Below are positions 7,364 to 14,025 of a stretch of 24,865 nt of DNA, piece after piece (positions within the stretch are counted from its first letter, which is position 1; each line of letters opens with the position of its first letter). The notes under the pieces are model-generated. The model saw nothing but the letters and a program-made list of their open reading frames with translations. It was not told where the DNA came from and ran no database searches. The DNA is from Eubacteriales Family XIII. Incertae Sedis bacterium. Its GTDB lineage: Bacteria; Bacillota; Clostridia; Peptostreptococcales; Anaerovoracaceae. Position numbers and translations under genes: made by a program. The DNA is taken from NCBI GenBank assembly GCA_031269205.1, contig JAISZM010000130.1, forward strand, positions 1 to 24,865, given 5' to 3'.

Positions 7364-8433
7364 ACGGGATTATTATAGTCAACAAACCACAGGGGATGAC
7401 GTCGCACGACGTCGTCGGATTCGTGCGTGGGCTGACGGGGGTGAAGAAGGTTGGCCATACGGGTACGCTCGATCCGATGGCTGAGGGCGTGCTACCGGTC
7501 TGCGCAGGCAAGGCGACGCGCGTCATCGAGTTCATCGGGAAGAGCGGCGGCGGCAAAGGCGCGGGGGATGTATGCAGCCAGCATTTCCTTAAAGCCTACG
7601 ACTGCGAAGCGCGCTTCGGCGTAACGACGGATACGTTGGACGTATGGGGCGCCGTGACCGCGGAGTCCGACGCGTCGGACTTCCCCGGCGTCGTGACGCC
7701 CGAACGTGTCCGCGAGGTTTTCGCGTTGATGACGGGCGAAGTGGAACAGATCCCCCCGGCATACGCGGCGATCAAATACAAAGGGCGAAGGCTGTATGAG
7801 TATGCGCGCCGCGGCGAAGAGATACCCGCGGAGGCGCTGCGCCCGCGCAAGGTGTGCATTGAGAGCATAGACGTGACGGATGTCGTAACGGACGACGGAG
7901 AAGTGAGCGGTGAACGGCCTTCGTCGTCGCGGGCCGGGCATCAGGATTTCGTTTCGTCCGGTTCCGATAATGATTCCGATGCCGGCCCCGAAGGCGGTTC
8001 CGATAATAGTTCCAAAGGCTTCGCGACGGTGAGGTTTTCCGTCGTATGTTCGGGCGGGACGTACGTGCGCTCGATAGTGCGGGACGCGGGCGAAGCCCTC
8101 GGCTGCGGCGCCGCCATGAGCGCGCTCACGCGCACGAGGAGTGGCGTATTCACGCTGGCGGACGCGCACACGAGGGAAGAACTCGAGCGCGCGGCAGGGG
8201 ACGGACGGCTGGCCGATTTGATGCTCCCCCCGGAAGCGGCGATATCGTTCATGCCCTCCGCGACGCTCGGGGGAAGCGCGGCTGAGAAATTCGTCAACGG
8301 AATGAACGTGAACGCCGCGGAAGGACTGTCCGGCGCGGGATCCTTTATCAGGGTGTACGACGAAAACCGTTTCATAGGGGTAGGCAAACTCTACGATGGT
8401 ATAATAAGACCTTACAAGGTAATCACGAAATGA
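7348..8433 (+). CDS. truB: tRNA pseudouridine(55) synthase TruB
   Basis: TruB makes pseudouridine 55 in the T loop of tRNAs. The 361-aa product has motif I IVNKPQGMTSHDVV (10-23), the catalytic motif GHTGTLDPMAEGVLP with Asp42, the tyrosine region PPAYAAIKYKGRRLYEYAR and the SGGTYVRSIVRDAGEALG motif. It is longer than the usual 300 residues because of a short insert (GGGKGAGDVCSQHF) and a Ser/Asp/Gly-rich insert at about 188-222, partly a 36-bp tandem repeat. The TTG at 7348 overlaps the previous gene by 16 bp and keeps the full N-terminus. Its TGA overlaps the ribF ATG. Confidence 0.96.
   Translation: MENTLNGIIIVNKPQGMTSHDVVGFVRGLTGVKKVGHTGTLDPMAEGVLPVCAGKATRVIEFIGKSGGGKGAGDVCSQHFLKAYDCEARFGVTTDTLDVWGAVTAESDASDFPGVVTPERVREVFALMTGEVEQIPPAYAAIKYKGRRLYEYARRGEEIPAEALRPRKVCIESIDVTDVVTDDGEVSGERPSSSRAGHQDFVSSGSDNDSDAGPEGGSDNSSKGFATVRFSVVCSGGTYVRSIVRDAGEALGCGAAMSALTRTRSGVFTLADAHTREELERAAGDGRLADLMLPPEAAISFMPSATLGGSAAEKFVNGMNVNAAEGLSGAGSFIRVYDENRFIGVGKLYDGIIRPYKVITK
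7960..8007 (+). repeat. Direct repeat in the truB insert
   Basis: GGTTCCGATAAT occurs at 7960-7971 and again at 7996-8007, a period of 36 bp (12 codons) that encodes GSDN twice. It lies inside the low-complexity insertion of TruB. Confidence 0.75.
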
Positions 8434-9416
8434 AGATATTTACAGACTTAAAACAGATTAAAAATATTCCGCCGACGTCCATAGCTCTCGGCAACTTCGA
8501 CGGGGTACACCTCGGACACGCCGAACTCATCCGGCGCGCCGTAGCCTACGCGAAAGAGCGCGGTCTCGCGCCCACCGTGTTCACTTTTTCGAACCTTCCC
8601 TACAACGTGTTGAGGGGGAAAACTGTCATACACGGCGTGGCTTCGGAAGCTGACAAGGAGCGAATGCTCGAATCGCTCGGCATCGAGTACCTGTTTTCGC
8701 TCAGCTTCGACGAGGGCTTTCACACGATGACGCCCGGAGCCTTCGTGGACGGTCTTCTGCTGGGCGCGTTTAACTCGCGCGCCGTGTTCTGCGGCTTCAA
8801 TTTCAGGTTCGGCGCCGAGGCGGCGGGTGATCCCGGGTTTTTGCGTAAAGAGGGCGAGGCGAAGGGTTTCGATCTCGTTGTCATGGAACCGTACAAGGTG
8901 GGCGACGCACTCGTATCGAGCACTATGATAAGAGGATTGATAGAGCGCGGCGATATGGTCTCGGCCACGAGATTTCTGGGTCGCCCGTTTTCGATAGAGG
9001 GCGAGATAACGCACGGCAACGGCCTCGGCCGCGATTTCGGTTTTCCGACAGCGAACATAGGACTCCCGGAAGAGCTGGTAGTTCCCGCCTACGGGGTGTA
9101 CGTGACGGAAAGCCGCCTGTGCGAGGCGGGCGACAATCGTGACTGCGAAAGCGCGACAGAGCGCGGAACGCGCCGCATCGGCTCGAGTGAAGGCGGCTTC
9201 ACCCGCAGCGTCACCAACGTAGGCGTACGCCCGACGATAGGTGATCACAAACTGTTCGCGGAAACGCACATCTTAGGAGCGCCCGACGACGATCTCTACG
9301 GTCGCCGGATACGAGTGGCCTTCCTCGATATGGTGCGCCCCGAGCGCCGCTTCGCGGATATCGGAGCGTTGAAAGCGCAGGTGGAGAGCGACAAACAGAC
9401 CGCACTAGAGTATTGA
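8430..9416 (+). CDS. ribF: Bifunctional riboflavin kinase/FAD synthetase
   Basis: RibF phosphorylates riboflavin to FMN and adenylates FMN to FAD. The 328-aa product shows the N-terminal nucleotidyltransferase domain with GNFDGVHLGH (21-30) and SSTMIR (163-168), and the C-terminal kinase domain with GNGLGRDFGFPTANI (196-210) and VTNVGVRPT (261-269). Residues about 231-256 form a charged low-complexity insert in the kinase domain, just before the TNVG segment. It begins in the truB stop codon (ATGA), is the last gene of the operon, and no clear terminator follows. The truB-ribF pair is a common bacterial arrangement; the rpsO and pnp genes that often follow are absent. Confidence 0.96.
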   Translation: MKIFTDLKQIKNIPPTSIALGNFDGVHLGHAELIRRAVAYAKERGLAPTVFTFSNLPYNVLRGKTVIHGVASEADKERMLESLGIEYLFSLSFDEGFHTMTPGAFVDGLLLGAFNSRAVFCGFNFRFGAEAAGDPGFLRKEGEAKGFDLVVMEPYKVGDALVSSTMIRGLIERGDMVSATRFLGRPFSIEGEITHGNGLGRDFGFPTANIGLPEELVVPAYGVYVTESRLCEAGDNRDCESATERGTRRIGSSEGGFTRSVTNVGVRPTIGDHKLFAETHILGAPDDDLYGRRIRVAFLDMVRPERRFADIGALKAQVESDKQTALEY

Positions 9417-9508
9417 CGTCCGGGCGACAGGCCAAAGCGACCGGCTTCACGCCTCACGGCCACCCCTCTCACGTTCGCCTTCTACCCCGCTGAAAAACCT
9501 TCGATGAA

Positions 9509-9538
9509 TTGCAATCCGCACATCATGTATGGTAGAAT
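9509..9538 (+). promoter_or_regulatory. Promoter of tRNA-Thr
   Basis: TTGCAA (9509-9514) and TAGAAT (9533-9538) with an 18-bp spacer, 73 bp before the tRNA. It is the only good sigma-70-type match between ribF and the tRNA. Nothing else was recognised in the 195-nt spacer 9417-9611. Confidence 0.65.
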
Positions 9539-9611
9539 ATCTCCTGCGTTATCGCGAGGTTCGCTCGCTCCGCCCGGACGACAAAGCGGGAGGAAAGATG
9601 TTCGCGTACAC

Positions 9612-9687
9612 GCTACCCTAGCTCATTCGGTAGAGCAGCTGATTCGTAATCAGCAGGTGGCCGGTTCGATTCCGGCGGGTAGCTCCA
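9612..9687 (+). tRNA. tRNA-Thr (anticodon CGT)
   Basis: A complete cloverleaf: acceptor GCTACCC/GGGTAGC, D arm GCTC-ATTCGGTA-GAGC, anticodon stem GCTGA/TCAGC with loop TTCGTAA giving anticodon CGT (reads ACG), variable AGGTG, T arm GCCGG-TTCGATT-CCGGC, then T and an encoded CCA. All stems pair fully. It stands alone between ribF and a convergent accessory operon. Confidence 0.97.
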
Positions 9688-9688
9688 G

Positions 9689-9729
9689 GAATCCCGAGAA
9701 ATCAACGTTTTCGGGATTCTCGCTTTTTT
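9689..9729 (+). terminator. Intrinsic terminator of tRNA-Thr
   Basis: GAATCCCGA (9689-9697) pairs with TCGGGATTC (9711-9719), followed by TCGC and six T (9724-9729). The T run lies only on the plus-strand side, so it serves the tRNA and not the converging minus-strand genes. Confidence 0.88.
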
Positions 9730-9868
9730 AGAAATCGTTTTTCGCGTTGTTGAGATCCCGCAAATCCTTCAGCCGCAACGTTTCCAGCGACCATAAGTGG
9801 TAAACAAGTGGTACGGCGCCAAAATGTCCACGCACCTCTTCTTCCGTGCGGCTACCCTTCGATGCCAT
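9728..9868 (-). CDS. Possible 46-aa protein coupled to the vapD-like gene
   Basis: An ORF of 46 codons encoding MASKGSRTEEEVRGHFGAVP and continuing to ...LRDLNNAKNDF. Its ATG shares one base with the stop of the vapD-like frame (TGATG), a typical signal for coupled translation; it has no ribosome binding site of its own. The product is charged, with a C-terminal Leu/Asp/Lys-rich stretch that could be helical. I do not recognise the family. Its place as third gene of a VapD operon suggests a partner protein, but this is inference only and it may be chance coding. It ends at the tRNA-Thr terminator. Confidence 0.45.
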   Translation of the reverse strand: MASKGSRTEEEVRGHFGAVPLVYHLWSLETLRLKDLRDLNNAKNDF

Positions 9869-10218
9869 CAGCGCAATGGCTTAATATCCGGGCCGGCGTT
9901 TTTGCGACTGCCGTAATTTCGTATAGAAACAAGCATATCGGATTCCGACATCACGTTTGTTGCGTCGAATTGATTCACGCAAGCAGTCATCCAAGAGTGA
10001 GCGTCAACCAATTTGAATACCAAGTCATACACTTCGCCGTAACTCAGGGGTTTGTTCGATACGTATCCGGATCATTGCTTATGGGAAAAATCATTTTTCA
10101 GAAGGAACGACTTTATCTGCGAATACGCTTTTCGGCGTCCTTTTTCTCCGAAAACCCTCCTAAGGCTTTCCGTGTCGAGATCGAAGTTTAGGGCCTTGTA
10201 TCTTTTTTGCTGCGCCAT
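9868..10218 (-). pseudogene. vapD: VapD-like endoribonuclease gene with an in-frame TGA
   Basis: The minus-strand frame from ATG at 10218 to TGA at 9868 reads as a 116-residue protein except for a TGA at codon 49 (10072-10074). Before it: MAQQKRYKALNFDLDTESLR and on to FSHKQ. After it: SGYVSNKPLSYGEVYDLVFK, then SWMTACVNQFDATNV. This matches my memory of the VapD family (Cas2-like fold RNase, toxin in some systems): an N-terminal beta strand with Asp residues (D13, D15) and a conserved Q-G-S-x-Y near the middle. The TGA sits at the Gly of that motif, so one change GGA to TGA explains it. The frame starts 2 nt after the upstream gene. I infer recent inactivation; a sequencing error is possible. 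Confidence 0.78.
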
Positions 10219-10220
10219 TC

Positions 10221-10550
10221 CTATGCTGTCGCCCGGTAATTGCCTTGGCAGAATTCCTTGAAATCTTCGATCACATAGTCTTCCGGGTCGTCGGAATCTT
10301 CACTGTTGAAGTAGAGCCATGTATCGACATTGTCCATGAACCAGTCTTTCTTGCCCAACGTCCACATGGCAAGACCGAAATTCCCAAAATCGCCTTTCGC
10401 ACCCGTGCCGACATAAAAACCGCTCTTTGATTTCGGGATGCTCAACTCCTTGACAAAGTAATCATCCAAGGCTTTGTATATATCCTCAAGACGATATTTC
10501 CCCTCACGCTCTATCTTCTTTTCATCCATAACGATCTGCATCTTTATCAT
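10221..10550 (-). CDS. Unknown 109-aa protein, first gene of the vapD operon
   Basis: I do not recognise this protein with certainty. It is small, acidic and apparently cytosolic: no signal peptide or membrane segment, and a Trp/Asp-rich middle (KKDWFMDNVDTWLYFNSEDSDD). The ATG at 10550 follows AGGA by 8 bases, and a TATAAT box lies 38 bp upstream. The stop is only 2 nt before the vapD-like start, so the two were co-translated. Toxin-antitoxin operons often carry the partner gene in this way, so it is a candidate partner or antitoxin of VapD; that is inference. Base composition is visibly less GC-rich than the neighbouring housekeeping genes, which together with the tRNA neighbour suggests acquisition by transfer. 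Confidence 0.75.
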   Translation of the reverse strand: MIKMQIVMDEKKIEREGKYRLEDIYKALDDYFVKELSIPKSKSGFYVGTGAKGDFGNFGLAMWTLGKKDWFMDNVDTWLYFNSEDSDDPEDYVIEDFKEFCQGNYRATA

Positions 10551-10588
10551 CGACTTTTCCTTTCAATGAGTCCATGTCCATTAATCAC

Positions 10589-10618
10589 ATTATAACCGCC
10601 CCCATATAAAAAATCACT
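10589..10618 (-). promoter_or_regulatory. Promoter of the vapD operon
   Basis: On the minus strand a perfect TATAAT (10594-10589) lies 38 bp before the ATG of the 109-aa gene. The -35 region (AGTGAT/GTGATT, 17-18 bp away) is a weak match. It lies in the short gap after birA, so the small operon need not depend on birA transcription. Confidence 0.55.
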
Positions 10619-10633
10619 TTTCACATCACGTTT

Positions 10634-11731
10634 TTACTCAATAATTTGGGCTTCCGTAACTGCGTATCTTCGTACTCGTGAAGCAGCACAGCTAACGCGG
10701 ATGCGCCTCACCCGTACTTCGCCCGAGTTGAGCGATTCTTTGCTTCCATCGGGATAACGTACGATCAGGCTGCCGTCGTCCGCTATGTCCTCGGCCACCG
10801 CGGGCGTTTCGGTGTCGTCATATCCGACGATAATGATTTCCGAATCTATGATGAACGAACGCTCGCGATAGGCCGGTATCGGTGAGACGCCGCGTGTTAA
10901 GCCCTCGTAGCCTTCGATCACGCGCTCTATCAATTCCGCCGTGAAAAGGCCGCGATCGCGTGGGTTGATGCTGACGGAGTCCGCCGTATCTCGTATCTCC
11001 TCAGGGAAGTCATGTGGCGGAACATTGATGTTCACGCCTATGCCGAGAATGACGCCGTCTATCCCGCAGTCGTTCTGTTTCTGGTCTGTTGACGCCGAAT
11101 GGATCGTTCCCGAACAGATCCCGGAGATGGCCTCGGCTAAAATCCCGCAGATTTTCCGCCCGTTCAGGTAGATGTCGTTGACCCACTTTATGGCGGGTTC
11201 GCCGGCTGTCACTTTTTCGACAGCCTCGCAGACGGCGACGGCCGCCATTATCGTTACGAGCAGCGTATTCGCCGCTGTGATGGGCTGCAATATGAAACTC
11301 AGGTAGACGCTGTCGGCTGCCGGCGACGCGAAGGCGCGACCCCTGCGTCCTCGTCCGGCGGTCTGTTCGTCAGCGATGATGATCGTGCCGAAAGGGGAAT
11401 CGTGCGGGGGATCTTTCGAGGGATGTCCGTCCGCGGCTTCGGTTACGCCACAAGGCGTGCCGCAAAGCGGTTGCTCCGCGGCCGATCCGTCTCCCGGCGC
11501 ACGAAGGGCGTCGACGAGCAGACGCTTTGCTTCGTCGTTGGTGGACGTGACCGTTTTGTACATGATAAGTCTGCAAGGAATCCCGTTGAGGCGCCGCCTG
11601 ATGTCTCGCGCAAACGACGTATCCTCGCCGCGCCGCTCCGATCGTGTTTCGTCGGCGCTCCGCTCAGACGACTCGGCACCCGCGTGTCCGACTTCGCTCT
11701 GATTCTTTTCGCTCTTGTGGTCCGGATTCAT
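10634..11731 (-). CDS. birA: Biotin--[acetyl-CoA-carboxylase] ligase
   Basis: BirA activates biotin to biotinyl-AMP and attaches it to the carrier subunit of acetyl-CoA carboxylase and related enzymes. The 365-aa product has STN (63-65), the biotin/ATP motif GRGRRGR (126-132), KWVNDI (182-187) with the family lysine, GILAE, and the C-terminal SH3-like domain. The N-terminal DNA-binding HTH of bifunctional BirA is absent, so it should not act as a repressor. Instead there is a charged N-terminal stretch of about 40 residues. Low-complexity inserts lie at about 78-112 and 204-222, and about 20 basic residues extend the C-terminus. The ATG at 11731 has no ribosome binding site. Confidence 0.95.
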   Translation of the reverse strand: MNPDHKSEKNQSEVGHAGAESSERSADETRSERRGEDTSFARDIRRRLNGIPCRLIMYKTVTSTNDEAKRLLVDALRAPGDGSAAEQPLCGTPCGVTEAADGHPSKDPPHDSPFGTIIIADEQTAGRGRRGRAFASPAADSVYLSFILQPITAANTLLVTIMAAVAVCEAVEKVTAGEPAIKWVNDIYLNGRKICGILAEAISGICSGTIHSASTDQKQNDCGIDGVILGIGVNINVPPHDFPEEIRDTADSVSINPRDRGLFTAELIERVIEGYEGLTRGVSPIPAYRERSFIIDSEIIIVGYDDTETPAVAEDIADDGSLIVRYPDGSKESLNSGEVRVRRIRVSCAASRVRRYAVTEAQIIE

Positions 11732-11738
11732 ATCATCA

Positions 11739-11747
11739 ATTCTAGCA
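11739..11747 (-). promoter_or_regulatory. Extended -10 promoter directly before birA
   Basis: On the minus strand TGCTAGAAT (11747-11739) is an extended -10 box. Transcription would start about 7 nt later, at about 11732, practically at the birA ATG (11731), which implies a leaderless or almost leaderless mRNA. Confidence 0.4.
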
Positions 11748-11773
11748 TATCACGGCATATCCGAACCACCGGG

Positions 11774-11838
11774 CGAAGGCTTTGCGGTTACGCCTTCGCT
11801 ATGAGCGCGCCGAAGGCTTGGCACTCGTCGGCCGACGA
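11774..11838. repeat. Palindrome cluster between ppk1 and birA
   Basis: The 130-nt gap holds an inverted repeat of GCGAAGGC and GCCTTCGC (about 11774-11801) and a perfect 14-bp palindrome TCGTCGGCCGACGA (11825-11838). Neither is followed by a T run on the minus strand, so they are poor terminators for ppk1. They could be RNA-processing or protein-binding sites, or copies of an intergenic repeat. Confidence 0.5.
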
Positions 11839-11861
11839 ACCCTCGGGTGTTTCGTTGACGA

Positions 11862-14021
11862 TCAGGCTTTCCGCTTGAAGCGGTTGAGAATTCCACGGAG
11901 CAGTTCGATGAGATTTTTCGGCTTGTACCCGGACTCGACCGTCGACCCCGGTTTATGTGTTTCGGCCGCCGCCGAATCCGCCGCCGTGCTTTGTTCCATA
12001 AAGAATGCCTGGCTGTCGAGCGGCGCCTCCCCTTCGCCTATGGTACACGGGATGTAAGCGCCGTTGGCCGTCAGTATGCGCGCCTTGACGTTATCGCGCA
12101 ACAGTATTTCCATCATCTCAAACAGGCGCGACCTCAGCTCCTTGTCCCAGACCGGCGTGAAGAGTTCGATGCGGCGCTGCGTGTTGCGCGTCATCATATC
12201 GCCCGAGCCTATGAACAGTTCCGCATCGTCCGAGCGTCCGAACCGATAGATGCGCGAGTGTTCGAGGAAGCGCCCGACTATGCTGCGGACGCGGATATTG
12301 TCCGTCAGTCCCGAAATGCCCGATACGAGGCAACAGATGCCGCGGATGATCAGATGAATTTTCGCGCCCGCGATCGAGGCGTTCACAAGAGCCTCAATGA
12401 CGTCCTTGTCCGACAGGGAATTGCACTTAATAGCGACATAGCCGTCAGCGCCGAGCGACGCTTCCCGTCCTATATACTCGATCAATTTTTGCTTGAACTC
12501 GCGTGGCGCTATCCACAACACCGGATAGATGTCGTTCGTCACATCCGTCATCATATTGTGGAAGAAGCGCACGGCGTCCTGCGCTATTTTTTTATCGGTG
12601 GTCACTATCGACAAATCGGTATAGAGTTTCGCGGTCTTTTCGTTATAATTTCCTGTGCCGATCTGTGTGATGAATTCGTGTTTGCCAGACTCCCTGCGCG
12701 TTATCAGACAGATTTTCGCGTGCATTTTGTAGTCGAGGTTGCCGTAAAAAACCGTGCAGCCAGCGTCCTCCAGACGTTTCGCCCAGACGATATTGTTCTC
12801 CTCGTCCATGCGGGCGCGCAGTTCTATGAAGACGAAGACGTCCTTTCCCCGTTCGGCCGCCGCGATGAGGCTTTCCGCAAGGCGCGAACGGCCCGCCAGG
12901 CGGTAAAGCGTGATTTGAATGGAAAGCACGCGCTCGTCCTCGGAGGCCTCGCGAATCAGGGAGAGGAACGGATCAAGGCTCTCAAAGGGCAGGGAGAGAA
13001 GTATGTCGCCCTTCCTTACGCGTCGTATCAGGCTCTCTCCGGGGGTGTACCAAACGGGTTCCGCGGGTTCAAACGGCGGGAAAGACAGTTTGGCGCGCAC
13101 ATGCGGCTTGGTCTTATCGCGCAGCGCGCCGTAAAAACCGAGGTCGAGCGGCGCGGCGCTGTGAAAGACCTGATCGCTTCCGAGTTTGAGTCTCTTTTTC
13201 AGGAAATCGACCAGCTTTCGGCAGTCGTCGCTGACGACCTCCAGCCGTACGGGCGCGAGCCGTTTCTTCCTCTTCAGAAGTTTGCTCATGTGATCGCGAA
13301 AGTCTTCGTCGGCCTCGAACGGTTCGTCGAGCGTATCCATGTCCGCGTTGCGTGTGACGCATATCACCGTCTTCTCGACGACGGTCTGTTTTTTGAAGAT
13401 GCGTTCCGCGTAGTGCAGTATGACGTCCTCAAGCAGGATGTAGCCTCCGTCGTCCGTGAAGTAGAGGCGGTCGGTGTCCCTGGGTAGTGGGATCATGCCG
13501 AAGGTCCAGCCGCCTTTCGTTTCGAGGGACACCGCGACGATCAGTCGCTTGTTTTCAATGTGCGGAAACGGATGCGTCTTGTCGACGATCTGCGGAGCGA
13601 GAAGCGGTTCGATCAGGTCGGTATAATAGTGGGAAAACCGCGCTGACTCGGCCGGGCTGAGATCAGCCGGCTTCCTTCGCGGAAAACCCTCCCGCGCGAG
13701 TTCGGATTCGAGCAGAGCGTAGGTGTGGTCGCGAGCGGGGTAAAGAGCCACTGTGTCCTGCAATATCCGCGTTAAAACCTCTTTCGCGGTCATGCCCGTC
13801 TTGCTGTCGATAAAATCCGACCCGGAAAAAGCCAGCTCCTGAAACCCGCCGACACGCACCATGAAAAATTCGTCGAGATTTGTTGTAAAGACAGAGAGGA
13901 AAAACAGTCGCTCAAAGATCGGAGTTTCAGGATTGTTCGCCTCTTCAAGGACGCGCTCGTTGAATTTCAACCACGACGTTTCGCGATTCTGCATACATCT
14001 CCGCAAGGTTTTTTCATCCAT
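11862..14021 (-). CDS. ppk1: Polyphosphate kinase 1
   Basis: PPK1 reversibly makes long-chain polyphosphate from the gamma phosphate of ATP, at or near the membrane. The 719-aa product matches the usual length of about 700. It has the N-terminal domain (NRETSWLKFNERVLEEA), the head domain, and two phospholipase D-like catalytic domains. The autophosphorylated His is in DYKMHAKICLI (His434 from the ATG, matching E. coli His435), with IGTGNYNEKTAKLYTDLS after it and the second conserved His in FLEHSRIYRFG. I chose the ATG at 14021, 8 bases after GGGGA; a TTG at 14036 would add five residues and overlap pfkA. The pfkA stop is only 4 nt upstream, so the two are coupled. Confidence 0.97.
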   Translation of the reverse strand: MDEKTLRRCMQNRETSWLKFNERVLEEANNPETPIFERLFFLSVFTTNLDEFFMVRVGGFQELAFSGSDFIDSKTGMTAKEVLTRILQDTVALYPARDHTYALLESELAREGFPRRKPADLSPAESARFSHYYTDLIEPLLAPQIVDKTHPFPHIENKRLIVAVSLETKGGWTFGMIPLPRDTDRLYFTDDGGYILLEDVILHYAERIFKKQTVVEKTVICVTRNADMDTLDEPFEADEDFRDHMSKLLKRKKRLAPVRLEVVSDDCRKLVDFLKKRLKLGSDQVFHSAAPLDLGFYGALRDKTKPHVRAKLSFPPFEPAEPVWYTPGESLIRRVRKGDILLSLPFESLDPFLSLIREASEDERVLSIQITLYRLAGRSRLAESLIAAAERGKDVFVFIELRARMDEENNIVWAKRLEDAGCTVFYGNLDYKMHAKICLITRRESGKHEFITQIGTGNYNEKTAKLYTDLSIVTTDKKIAQDAVRFFHNMMTDVTNDIYPVLWIAPREFKQKLIEYIGREASLGADGYVAIKCNSLSDKDVIEALVNASIAGAKIHLIIRGICCLVSGISGLTDNIRVRSIVGRFLEHSRIYRFGRSDDAELFIGSGDMMTRNTQRRIELFTPVWDKELRSRLFEMMEILLRDNVKARILTANGAYIPCTIGEGEAPLDSQAFFMEQSTAADSAAAETHKPGSTVESGYKPKNLIELLRGILNRFKRKA

Positions 14022-14025
14022 GTTG

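Noticed and set aside
9504..9731. Plus-strand frame of 75 codons covering tRNA-Thr
   Set aside because: It runs through a complete tRNA and its terminator; no protein features.
10040..10074. Selenocysteine insertion at the vapD TGA
   Set aside because: The bases after the TGA include only a 10-bp palindrome (GATACGTATC) that cannot form a normal SECIS loop, and the family has Gly, not Cys, at this site.
9808..10191. Plus-strand frame of 127 codons in the tRNA-birA interval
   Set aside because: It is antisense to the VapD-like frame, which has family similarity on the minus strand and tight junctions with its neighbours.
9612..10634. Integrated element with att repeats at tRNA-Thr
   Set aside because: No second copy of the tRNA 3' end was seen up to birA and there is no integrase, so a classical island boundary cannot be supported.
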